Part shown: positions 37,837-46,369 of the stretch, in pieces | How the letters are laid out: every line of letters starts with the position of its first letter | How positions within the stretch are numbered: position 1 is the stretch's first letter | From: Trametes villosa | Lineage: Eukaryota > Basidiomycota > Agaricomycetes > Polyporales > Polyporaceae | DNA length: 64,000 nucleotides | Reading direction: 5' to 3' | Assembly (NCBI GenBank): GCA_002964805.2 | Contig: PUDQ02000057.1 | Location: 620,001 to 684,000 of the forward strand | The notes under the pieces: model-generated | What the model saw: the letters and a program-made list of their open reading frames with translations, nothing else | Databases searched by the model: none | What the model was told of the DNA's origin: nothing | Program-made: the position numbers and the translations under genes

Positions 37837-37991
37837 CGACAACCAGCCTCGTGAGGACGCCACCAGGTGAGCTGTCCGTCGTTGCTCGCATGCGATTGGC
37901 GGCACTGACTCTGCTCTTCGCAGTGTGCTACCACTATCGAGCGCGCCCCGCTCGAGGGGAGCGTTCGCGCCGCTGCACGCGTCCTCATCGT

Positions 37992-38047
37992 GTGCCTCAA
38001 GACCGCGTGCCTCAAGTCTGCGTGCTTCAAGTCTGCGTGCCTCAAGA
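37992..38047 (+). repeat. 15-bp tandem repeat (four copies of GTGCCTCAAG-type unit)
   Basis: Units start at 37992, 38007, 38022 and 38037 with the pattern GTGCYTCAAGNCYGC. The array runs directly into structured module 2. Other modules are preceded by only one or two copies. Confidence 0.75.
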
Positions 38048-38160
38048 CCCCCGAGGTACGGGGCCGGGCTCGCCCGGCTCCTGGCGCAGGCCTTTTCGCG
38101 GCCCTCGGGATAAGTACCCGCCGCCACACGCTGCGGCGGGGAAACCAACGTGCGCCGAAG
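38046..38160 (+). repeat. Structured RNA module 2 (S type)
   Basis: The 5' hairpin is GACCCC/GGGG, the second hairpin is CCGGG/CCCGG, GGCGCA pairs with TGCGCC, and P3 is CCCGCCGC/GCGGCGGG. GGGGAAACCAACG is conserved. GTAGGTGC follows. Confidence 0.7.
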
Positions 38161-38367
38161 GTAGGTGCTGGTCGGGCCTTGCTCTCCGCACTCGAGAAGT
38201 AGCTTCATGGGGGAGGCCTGCAGGTCAGTCGGTTGCCACTACGTCTAGTAGCTTTGAGCCAGTGCGCTGACGACTCTTTTGGACAGCGCGCTACCATCTG
38301 CAGGTCGCTCTAGCGACCGCCGCCGCCTCTACCTTCCCCACTGCGTGCCTCAACGCGTGTGCCTCAA

Positions 38368-38487
38368 GATCCCCGAGGTACGGGGTCGAGCATCGCGCTC
38401 GACTCCCGGCGCAGGCCTTTCCGTGGCCCTCGGGATAAGTACTCGTCGTCGCTTCGCGTCCGCGGGGAAACCAACGTGCGCCGAAGG
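38368..38487 (+). repeat. Structured RNA module 3 (S type)
   Basis: The second hairpin is TCGAGC/GCTCGA, and GGCGCA/TGCGCC is kept. P3 is weaker, with two mismatches. GTAAGTGC follows. Confidence 0.65.
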
Positions 38488-38772
38488 TAAGTGCGGGCGG
38501 CAACGCCACCAGCACTCGACTCCCAGCCGCTTTGGAGCGCTCGCAGGTGAGCTTCGCGTCTCGGCACTCGTGACTGGTGCAGCGCTGACCTCTCGTCTCG
38601 GTCAGCGTGCAATCATCCCTCGGGCGCGTCGTTGTCGCGGAAACGTACGTGCGCCCTCCTTTCCTCGATGCATGCGGGATACTGATATCGGTGCATCAGG
38701 TCACTTCAACGATCGCGTCCTCCGCCGCTGCGAGTGTCGCCATCGCCGTGTGCCTCAAAATGCGTGCCTCAA

Positions 38773-38900
38773 GATCCCCGAGGTACGGGGTCGTGCGCGC
38801 CCTCGAGCGTGCTCGACTCCTGGCGCAGGCCTCTCCGTGGCCCTCGGGATGAGTACCCGTCGCCGTACGCTGCGACGGGGAAACAAACGTGCGCCGAAGG
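38773..38900 (+). repeat. Structured RNA module 4 (S type)
   Basis: P3 is CCCGTCGC/GCGACGGG, a paired change from CCCGCCGC/GCGGCGGG. The linker is GGGGAAACAAACG. GTAAGTGC follows. Confidence 0.68.
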
Positions 38901-39099
38901 TAAGTGCAGCGGCAAAGCTCGCTACACTCGAGTACCCGCCTCTTCGAAACGCCTGCAGGTGAGCCGAACATTCTTATACTCGCGACCGGAGAGCTGACGT
39001 TCCGTCTGGGACAGCGTGCTACCATCCCCGGGCAGATCGCGCCCAACGCCGCTTCAGCCCGCGTCATCACTATGCGTGCCTCAAGATCGTGTGCCTCAA

Positions 39100-39214
39100 G
39101 ACCCCCGAGGTACGGGGTCGAGCATGCGCTTGGCCCCCGGCGCAGGCCTTTTCGCGGCCCTCGGGATAAGTACCCGCCGCATGCCGCGGCGGGGAAACCA
39201 ACGTGCGCCAAAGG
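39100..39214 (+). repeat. Structured RNA module 5 (S type)
   Basis: The 5' hairpin GACCCC/GGGGTC is perfect. P3 is CCCGCCGC/GCGGCGGG with a short loop. GGCGCA/TGCGCC is kept. This is the last module of unit A. Confidence 0.68.
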
Positions 39215-39326
39215 TGAGGCTAGGAACCTCCGTCGGTTCACATCCCATGGCACGCGGATGCGTGTTCTGCGATAGCGGCACACGCAGCCCTCGTGCGGGA
39301 TGTACCGGTGGTGGGCGGCCGGGGGG

Positions 39327-39334
39327 TATAAGAA
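39327..39334 (+). promoter_or_regulatory. TATA box heading RNA-repeat unit B
   Basis: TATAAGAA lies in GGGGGTATAAG, within a block (ACCGGTGGTGGGCGGCC before, CTCGCCCG and CACCACCA after) repeated almost unchanged around 41220. Confidence 0.5.
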
Positions 39335-40464
39335 CCTCCTCGCCCGTTTCCTCTCCTTATACCACCACCAACCTCGAGCTCGAGTATCCTCTCGAGCCTC
39401 GAGCAGCCGTGCCCGCTCAACTGGCGGGCGGGGCAGCACGCGCCTCCACGTTCGTGGTAAGTCGTCGCGTTGGTTGGCGGCGACGACAGTGACTCACGCT
39501 CGCAACCTTCCAGGTGTCGAGGCGCATCTATACTGACCGCATGCTTTTGTGAGTACTTCTCTGAACATTTCGTCCTTCTGCTTAGCTTACCACCCCTGTA
39601 GAACAGGAAGCGTTCGAGGCATGGCATAAGCCCTCTTGCCACAGTACCACCATGACCGCGGTGTATGAACGGCTCGCGCCTCGTACGTATTCATCTGCAC
39701 CCACTACCGTACGCCGACCCTAACGCGCACTACATTGAAAGGCAGCGCGTCGGCTTCGACACCTAACGGGCATATCAGGACTCCCCTCCGCGGGGTAAGC
39801 GGGAGGTGCCCTATCAGCCCTCTTCGCCAAGTCCGCGCCTCGCGGCTGCGGCACGGCAGTGGACTATCTGCAACGCTCTCCTCCGGGCGACGTCGACGTC
39901 CACTGTGCTCCGGTTGAGGTTCCCGAGTCGGACAGCATTTGCGTGTTCCGGTCTCTCCCTCGGCGCGATCCCCACCGCGGGGCTATCGGAGCGCGCCCCC
40001 ACTCGGGGGCGTCCTGGAAGTGCCAAAATCGGGGAGCGCGAAGCCTTGGGTCGAGCCACCAACTGCCCTCTGGGCGCCGCGTGTGCTTCCTCCCTTGAGC
40101 GCGCTCCTCAGGTGGGCGACTGCGGTTTCGGACCGTGGCGCCGCCGCCCCTCGGTCTACCTCGCGCGCACGCGATCGTGCTCCAGCGCGGCGTGCAAGCG
40201 TGGCTGACCAGTGCTAGCCGGAGCCCTCTGCGCAAAGGCTAACACATCGGCTTCGGCCACCCCATCCTTTCCAGGTCCCTTCAATCTCGCCTCAATTCGC
40301 GGCCATCGCTTGCGAAGATAGACGTCAAGTCAATGCGACAACAAGGATATTTATGCTTACTTATGCTTTATGACCACGACGCGGACAATCAACACCAACA
40401 ATCCTCAGGCCCTGGTGTGCATCAAGAGGCTGCGACTCGCCCAAACGGGCGAGTTGCAGAGTAT

Positions 40465-40548
40465 TCCCCGGGGATAGCGCAGGCCTCATCGTGGCCCCCG
40501 GGTCTAGTACCCGCCGCACCTCGTCGCGGCGGGGAAGCCAACTGCGCT
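40465..40548 (+). repeat. Structured RNA module 6 (L type)
   Basis: CCCCGGGGATAGCGCAGGCC begins the core. AGCGCAG/CTGCGCT and P3 CCCGCCGC/GCGGCGGG are intact, and the P3 loop is expanded. Confidence 0.7.
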
Positions 40549-40730
40549 CGACAACCAGCCTCATGAGGACGCCCACAGGTGAGTTATTCGTCAAATCTCG
40601 TACGCCATTGGCGGCGCTGACGCTGTTCTTCGCAGTGCGCTAGTACCAGTGATGAGCGCGACCTTCTCGAGGGGAGCGTTCGCGCCGCTGCAGGCGTCCT
40701 CATCGTGTGCCTCAAGCCTGCGTGCCTCAA

Positions 40731-40852
40731 GATCCCCGAGGTACGGGGTTGAGCATCGCGCTCAACTCCCGGCGCAGGCCTTTCTGCGGCCCTCGGGATA
40801 AGTACTCGTCGCGGCCTAGTGCGGCGACGAGGAAACCAACATGCGCCAAAGG
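40731..40852 (+). repeat. Structured RNA module 7 (S type)
   Basis: This is the most informative copy. The second hairpin is GTTGAGC/GCTCAAC, a paired change from GTCGAGC/GCTCGAC. P3 is CTCGTCGC/GCGACGAG, with two paired changes. No GT follows AAAGG here, unlike the other nine S modules. Confidence 0.72.
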
Positions 40853-41219
40853 CCCGTGCGGGCGCCGCCTTGCAGCAGTGAGGCTAGCACTCGACTACCT
40901 GCCTCCGTGAGACACCTGCAGGTAAGTCACGCGCCCTTGAACTTGCTCGCGGGAGCTGACTCTTCGTCTCGACTAGCGCGCGATCACTCCTCGGGCGCGT
41001 CGCTGTCGCAGAAATGTGCGCACCTCTCTTTCGTTCCCCGTCCTGCGCTGTGCTAACATTCGCCTCTAGGTCACTTCAGCGACCGTGCTCGCCGCCGCTG
41101 CGGGCGTCACCACCACCGCGTGCCTCCCACGGCGCGCGAATGCGTGTGCTGCAACAGCAGCGCGCGTAGCCCTCGGGCGGGAACGCACCGGTGGTGGGCG
41201 GCCTGGGGGTATACGAACT

Positions 41220-41227
41220 CCCTCGCC
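41220..41227 (+). promoter_or_regulatory. TATA-like box heading RNA-repeat unit C
   Basis: TATACGAA lies in the same sequence block as the box at 39327. Confidence 0.4.
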
Positions 41228-41756
41228 CGCTTCCTCTCCCTTTGACACCACCACCATCCTCGAGCTCGAGTCTTCCCCCGAGCCTCGAGCAGCCGCGCCC
41301 GCTTAACTGGCGAGCGGGGCAGCACGCGCCTCCACCTTCATGGTAAGCTTTCGATTTCATTGACGATGATGACGGTAGCTCACGCTCGCAACACTTCAGG
41401 TGTTGAGGTGCAGCTGAACTCACCCTATGCTTTTGTAAGTACTTCTTTGTTCGTCTTACTGCCCTTCTGAGCTCACTGTCACCGCAGCACAGGATCTGGT
41501 TGAGAGGATTCTCTCCCCAAGGGGCTAGCGGGAGGCCGCCCCTGCTTCGGCCACCACCATCCACTTCCGCCTCGATATTGCCTGAATCTGCAACCATCGC
41601 TTGCGAACATAGACTTCAAGCCAATGCGACAACGTGGATACTCATGCTGATTTTATGATCTATGATTACGACGCGGACAACCAACACCAACAGTCCTCAA
41701 GCCTTGATGTGCATCAAGAGGCTGCGACTCGCCCAAACGGGCGAATTGCAGAGTAT

Positions 41757-41833
41757 TTTCCCGGGGATAGCGCAGGCCTCATCGTGGCCCCCGGGTCCAG
41801 TACTCGCCTCACGGCGGGGAAGCCAACTGCGCT
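41757..41833 (+). repeat. Structured RNA module 8 (L type, shortened)
   Basis: The core GGGGATAGCGCAGGCC and TGCGCT are kept, but P3 is reduced to CTCGCC/GGCGGG. Confidence 0.6.
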
Positions 41834-42104
41834 GGGGCCTGTTCCTCGCTTCATCATGAGCTGGCGGGCCCCTCAAGCCGCCTGTGCGCGACAAACTGGT
41901 GAGTCTCCTTCGCTAGTGTGCGCTTGTGTTATTATGCTGACGTTCATGACGACTGACAGGTCGCGCCGATGACTTGCGTCCAATGCGACGAGCGATCATC
42001 GGTGAAGGCCCGCGCTTTTCCCTGGCGGGCAGCGATGGTCCTGACGCGAATGGTCGGCCTACTGCCCCTCGTCCGTCTCAAACATGACACTGACGTTCGC
42101 TCAG

Positions 42105-42239
42105 TTGGTTCGCGCCAGGCTTGGTTTGAACCCCCATCACGGGCCCGAGGACAGCCAAACGGCTGAACCCAGTCCCTGGCGTGGGCCTCCTCGGGAGGTC
42201 CGTAGGGGACGCCACCCAGCCGGGCCACTGGAATCTTGG
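42105..42239 (+). repeat. Exon X, copy 2
   Basis: The acceptor CTGACGTTCGCTCAG and the donor GTACGT match the edges of copy 1 at 37186-37321. The hairpin GGGCCTCC-TCG-GGAGGTCC is unchanged, while the T-arm-like motif is altered to GGTTTGAACCC. Confidence 0.6.
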
Positions 42240-42674
42240 GTACGTCCCCCGCTCTCTCCCGTGATTGACGCGCTCTGGGCGTGATGTTGACGTTACACTC
42301 CTGTCTAGCCCCCCGCCGCATACATTGCCGTTCTGGCATTGTACTAGCAGGCGCCGCCGTACTCTCAACTCACGCCTTCCTTCACAGCCGACCGCTCTAT
42401 GAACACCGCTAAGCCCCTGTATGCGCGCCCACCACCACCCACCATGCTAACTAGCCTCGCCTGCGCCGCCACCACTATGCTTATCACTGATGTCGGCCAC
42501 CACCGTGAGCCGCATGATTGCACCGCATCAACGAGCCGGACAATGGGCGTCGCATACGTGCACCACGCAGTGCACGGTGCGTCTCAAGTCGCCGGCGAAG
42601 ACGCAAGAGGCCGAGTAAATGGGCGTCGCGCGGCGCCACGATTGGCAGCCGCGCGTCTCAAGTCACCGGCTGAA

Positions 42675-42760
42675 GACCCCCGGGGATAGCGCAGGCCTCT
42701 TCGTGGCCCCCGGGACTAGTACCCGCCGCGCGTTGTCGCGGCGGGGAAGCCAACTGCGCT
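42675..42760 (+). repeat. Structured RNA module 9 (L type)
   Basis: Nearly identical to module 1. P3 is CCCGCCGCG/CGCGGCGGG with a different loop (CGTTGT). AGCGCAG/CTGCGCT is kept. Confidence 0.7.
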
Positions 42761-42915
42761 TGACAACCAGCCTCGTGAGGACGCCACCAGGTGAGCTGTC
42801 CGTCGTTGCTCGTACGCGATTGGCGGCGCTGACTCTGTTTTTCGCAGTGTGCTACCACTATCGAGCGCGCCCCGCTCGAGGGGAGCGTTCGCGCCGCGGC
42901 AGGCGTCCTCGCCGT

Positions 42916-42971
42916 GTGCCTCAAGCCCGCGTGCCTCAAGCCTGCGTGCCTCAAGACTGCGTGCCTCAAGA
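42916..42971 (+). repeat. 15-bp tandem repeat (four copies)
   Basis: Units start at 42916, 42931, 42946 and 42961 (GTGCCTCAAGCCCGC and variants) and run into module 10, as at 37992-38047. Confidence 0.75.
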
Positions 42972-43086
42972 CCCCCGAGGTACGGGGCCGAGCACGCTCG
43001 GCTCCCGGCGCAGGCCTTTTCGTGGCCCTCGGGATAAGTACTCGTCGTCGCTTCGCGACGGCGAGGAAACCAACGTGCGCCGAAGG
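42970..43086 (+). repeat. Structured RNA module 10 (S type)
   Basis: The second hairpin is CCGAGC/GCTCGG. P3 is CTCGTCGTCGC/GCGACGGCGAG, fully paired with one wobble, despite many changes from module 2. Confidence 0.72.
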
Positions 43087-43367
43087 TAAGTGCGGGCGGC
43101 AACGCTACCTGCACTCGACTCTCAGCCGCTTTGGAGCGCTCGCGGGTGAGTTTCACGTCTCGGGATGCGCGAACGAAGCGCTGACTTCTCGTCTCGATCA
43201 GCGTGCACTTATCCCTCGGGCGCGTCGTTGTCGCGGAAACGTACGTGCTCTTCCCTCTTCGTGGCGCACGCGGGGTACTGATATCTGTGTCTCAGGTCAC
43301 TTCACCGATCGCGCCCGCCGCCGCTGCAAGTGTCTCCATCGCCGTGTGCCTCAAAATGTGTGCCTCA

Positions 43368-43496
43368 ACTTCCCCGAGGTAGGGAGTCGCGAACGCCTTC
43401 GTGCGTCGTCGACTCCTGGCGCAGGCCTTTCCGTGGCCCTCGGGATTAGTACCCGCCGCCGTACGCGGCGGCGGGGAAACTAACGTGCGCCGAAGG
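43368..43496 (+). repeat. Structured RNA module 11 (S type)
   Basis: P3 is CCCGCCGCC/GGCGGCGGG. The linker is GGGGAAACTAACG, and GGCGCA/TGCGCC is kept. The 5' hairpin is changed to CTTCCC/GGGAG. Confidence 0.65.
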
Positions 43497-43703
43497 TAAG
43501 TGCAGGCGGGGCCTTGCTCGCCGCACTCGAGAAGTAGCCTCGTGGGGGAGGCCGGCAGGTGAGTTGATTGCCATCGCGTCTTCGTGCGAGTTCAGATGCT
43601 AACGCTTTGCTTGGGGCAGCGCGCCACTATCCGCGGGTCGCTTCGGTGACCGCATCCGCCGCTGCCGCCTTCCCCATTGCGTGCTTCAAACCGTGTGCCT
43701 CAA

Positions 43704-43823
43704 GAACCCCGAGGTATGGAGCCGAGCGTGACGCTCGACTCCCGGCGCAGGCCTTTCCGTGGCCCTCGGGATGAGTACCCGCCGTCGCACAACGGCGGCG
43801 GGGAAACCAACGTGCGCCAAAGG
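43704..43823 (+). repeat. Structured RNA module 12 (S type)
   Basis: The second hairpin is CGAGCG/CGCTCG. P3 is CCGCCGT/ACGGCGG. GTACGTGC follows the AAAGG end. Confidence 0.67.
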
Positions 43824-44120
43824 TACGTGCAACACGCTCCGCCTTACGGCGGGAAAGCTGGCACTCGACTACCAGCATCCGTGAGATGCCTGCAGGTGAG
43901 TCGCACATCAGCGATCTCGCGCGCAGGGATCTGACTCTTCGTCTCCACTATCAGCGCGCAACTACTCTTCGGGCGCGTCGCTGTCGCAGAAATGTGCGTT
44001 ATTTCCCCTCTTGCCTCTGTCCTGCGGGTGACTGACATATGTCCTGCAGGTCACTTCGGCGATCGCGCTCGCCGCCGCTGTAGACCTCACGACTGTGTGT
44101 CTCAAGTTCGCGTGCCTCAA

Positions 44121-44247
44121 GACCCTCGAGGTAGGGGGTCGCGCACGCCCTCGCGCGTGCCGGCTCCTGGCGCAGGCCTCTCCGTGGCCCTCGGGATGAG
44201 TACCCGCCGCCGCACGCTGCAGCGGGGAAACCAACATGCGCCAAAGG
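44121..44247 (+). repeat. Structured RNA module 13 (S type)
   Basis: The 5' hairpin GACCCTC/GGGGGTC differs from other copies but still pairs, with a wobble. P3 is shorter. GGCGCA/TGCGCC is kept. Confidence 0.62.
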
Positions 44248-44444
44248 TACGTGCAGGCCCCTCGTGGCCTTGCACTCGGCTCCCAGCCTCTGTTAGACGC
44301 CTGCAGGTGAGTCGAACCTCCTTATACTCGCGACCGGAGAGCTGACCCTTCCATTGGCACAGCGTACTACCATCCCCGGGCGCGTTGCGTCCGACGCCGC
44401 TGTAGGCGTCATCATCATGCGTGCCTCAAGACTGTGTGCTTCAA

Positions 44445-44569
44445 GATCCCCGAGGTACGGGGTCGAGGCTGAGTGCGTGCTCGGCTCCTGGCGCAGGCCT
44501 TTTCGTGGCCCTCGGGATAAGTACCTGCTGCCGCTACGCGGTCGCGGGGAAACCAACGTGCGCCAAAGG
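44445..44569 (+). repeat. Structured RNA module 14 (S type)
   Basis: This is the last copy. P3 pairs through ten of eleven positions with wobbles. The core GGCGCAGGCC and TGCGCCAAAGG are unchanged. Confidence 0.62.
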
Positions 44570-45047
44570 TGATGCTCGTGTACTCCACTGCGTTCCAGAT
44601 GTATGGCTGGGCAACCTTCATGTACTTCGTTTAGCCGTGGTGTCAATGTCGATGATATCGTTCTGCTGCTCTCAAACCCCTCGGTTTCACGCGCGTGAGT
44701 GAACGAACTGCCAGATGTATTCGTGAGACGTGAGAGAAGATACGACAGGCTACGACAACGGACGGACGAAGATGTCTGGCACGAAGTAAACCGAGAGGCA
44801 CCCTGACGGCCGCCCGGCTGAATCGATGCCGCATACGGAGCTTCGCTCTCCCCCGCATTAGTAACTCCGGTCGTCCATGGGCAGGGACGGGGAGCAGTTG
44901 TCGGGGTGGAAGGTCGCTGCACGGACGCGCGACGGGAGAACGCACACAGATGGAACGGTGCGCGGATGCTAGATGCTAATAATACATGTCTATGTTCAGT
45001 GTTCACCATCCCTGCGATACGAGTTAGCGCGAATGACCTCAGGTTGA

Positions 45048-46011
45048 CTATGCTGCACTTACTAGTCCTGCAAATAGGCGGATATCCGCATGAGTCTCGT
45101 ACTGTCCGCTCTCAGCGCTGTTCACCTTCACCACGTCGAACTTGTTTTCATCTGCGTTCCAGTGGAATATCCGCTTCACGCCCGCCCATCTGCACCACTC
45201 GAGACATCTCCAACACGGCTTCGCGGTCCCGAAACCGTTCTTCGTGAAGCGTGCGACATAGATATCCGCGCCGTTCGCCCGAGGGTCACGGCGCCGGGAG
45301 TCCCAGAGTTTGTCCGTTTCTCTCAGTGGGCGCGTCCGAGATGCTGTTCTAGAGCCGGCGGGGACGCCGCATAGAGAGAAGGAGGAACGTGTCTCGCTAC
45401 TCGGCGAGAGCGAGAGACTCTCGCTGCTGCTGGCTTCGTCGCCACTGGTGCTCCCACTACTGACTGCGCCGCTCACACTCGAGCTAGAAGAATGCCGGCT
45501 CGAGCTCCGCGGGCGCTGCTTGCTCTTCCCCTTCCACGCCTTAGAGCTGTAGAACGGCGGGGAAGGCGGGGCCGTAGTGGTGCTCGACGAGGCCGTCGGC
45601 AAAGGTGGCGGGCCCGGAAGGGAGACCTTCGGGGCCCGCAGCCCCTTTTGGCCCTTTTGTTCGTGGTGTTTTTGGTTGTGCAGGCTGTGAAACCCGACGC
45701 TCCATGCCTTGAACCTGCGTCTTGAACGAGGGGGACATGCCAGTCAAGCTGAAGATCGCGTGCATCTCCGCGTGCATCGACACGGGCTATACTTCTGTAA
45801 GCGTGGCGCGCGATACCGAGGCTGGTTCGAACCGAACCTTGCGGTGCCCGTGCGTCCTTACGTCAGAACCGTCGTAGTGCGGTCGATGGTGGTTGTACCC
45901 CGACGAGATGACCTTGCCGCCCTTGACCATGACGGCGCCGAGGGTGAAGCACATCGGGCTCTTCGACGCGGCGTCCGCACACTGGGAGAGGTAAAACTGG
46001 GTCTTGTTCAT
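45048..46011 (-). CDS. CMP/dCMP-deaminase-like zinc protein
   Basis: This is a cytidine/deoxycytidylate-deaminase fold protein. The start MNKTQFYLSQCADAASKSPM leads to CFTLGAVMVKGGKVISSGYNHH. Spliced exon two gives PVSMHAEMHAIFSLTGMSPS, where His-Ala-Glu supplies the zinc ligand and catalytic Glu. Further on, KPCWRCLEWCRWAGVKRI has the Pro-Cys-x-x-Cys zinc ligands. Between the two motifs lies a long Ser/Arg-rich, probably disordered insert (RPRSSSRHSSSSSVSGAV). A frame change between MSPSFKTQVQG and the Ser-rich part needs an intron whose edges I could not fix. The protein ends RLFAGLVSAA. The substrate could be a free nucleotide or RNA; the family does not settle this. An alternative upstream Met lies at 46074. 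Confidence 0.75.
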
Positions 46012-46369
46012 GGTGGCTTGTATGTGAAGCTGTAAGGCTGATGCGCACACGATCAGTTGTATGTTCGCCTGCACGCCTTCAAACGACCTACCGGCACGTT
46101 GGGTAGTCTAGGAATGTTTGCTGGTTGCGCAAAACGACGACGAGGGGGTCGAGTAGGACGAACGAGACGGCGAGGGCGAGGATGCGGCGAGGCGTGTGCT
46201 GCGAGTCGAACGGGGAAAAGCAGCGATGATGTCAGGAAACGCCGGCCGTCGCGTGCGCCTGCCCTCAACCAGTCACGGGACGCCATAAAATTCAGATCGC
46301 GTCCGGCGCCTATACACCCATCCCTCCTCATCGATTCCCTCGTCCTCGAAAATCTCCTCGTCGTTCGCC

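Larger units (their letters stand above)
36803..39320 (+). ncRNA. Putative spliced non-coding transcript A with five structured RNA modules
   Basis: After the TATA box the plus strand shows a chain of short exons bounded by good GT...CTGAC...CAG signals. They include a 136-nt exon at 37186-37321, a long (L) structured module at 37751-37836, and four short (S) modules at 38046, 38368, 38773 and 39100. Open frames here change phase between copies of the same module, and indels are not multiples of three, so coding is unlikely. Transcription, ends and exon joining are inferred from sequence alone. No protein or known RNA family is recognised. Confidence 0.45.
39327..41219 (+). ncRNA. Putative spliced non-coding transcript B with two structured RNA modules
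   Basis: The leader exon ends TTCGTG|GTAAGT near 39461. A short intron leads to a second exon ending ATGCTTTTG at the next donor. Unit C repeats this layout at 41345-41440. An L module at 40465 and an S module at 40731 follow. The hairpin CTCGCCC-AAAC-GGGCGAG just before the L module (near 40437) is also present in unit C. The region about 39640-40300 between the leader and the L module shows no coding gene. Confidence 0.4.
41220..44580 (+). ncRNA. Putative spliced non-coding transcript C with seven structured RNA modules
   Basis: The order is leader exon (to 41343), degenerate L module (41757), exon X copy (42105-42239), L module (42675), then S modules at 42970, 43368, 43704, 44121 and 44445. 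About 41960-42780 closely repeats 37080-37850, and 41080-41440 repeats 39230-39560. Splice signals are conserved between copies. Small exons starting GTCACTTC occur after acceptors near 43294 and 44049, as at 38699 and 41070 in the other units. Past about 44580 the repeat ends and ordinary intergenic sequence begins. Transcription is not proven. Confidence 0.45.

Noticed and set aside
37695..43500. Long open frames of 100-250 codons in the repeat locus
   Set aside because: They arise from the GC-rich repeats on both strands. The same module is read in different frames in different copies, and no domain or signal is seen.
37751..44569. Known self-cleaving ribozyme (HDV-like, hammerhead, twister, pistol)
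   Set aside because: I compared the conserved core with remembered consensus features. No CUGAUGA/GAAA hammerhead core, no HDV-type P1.1/J4-2 pattern and no twister loops were found. A model search would be decisive.
37751..44569. CRISPR-like array
   Set aside because: Module spacing is irregular (about 250-1500 nt), the repeats are long and divergent, and the sequence is eukaryotic with introns.
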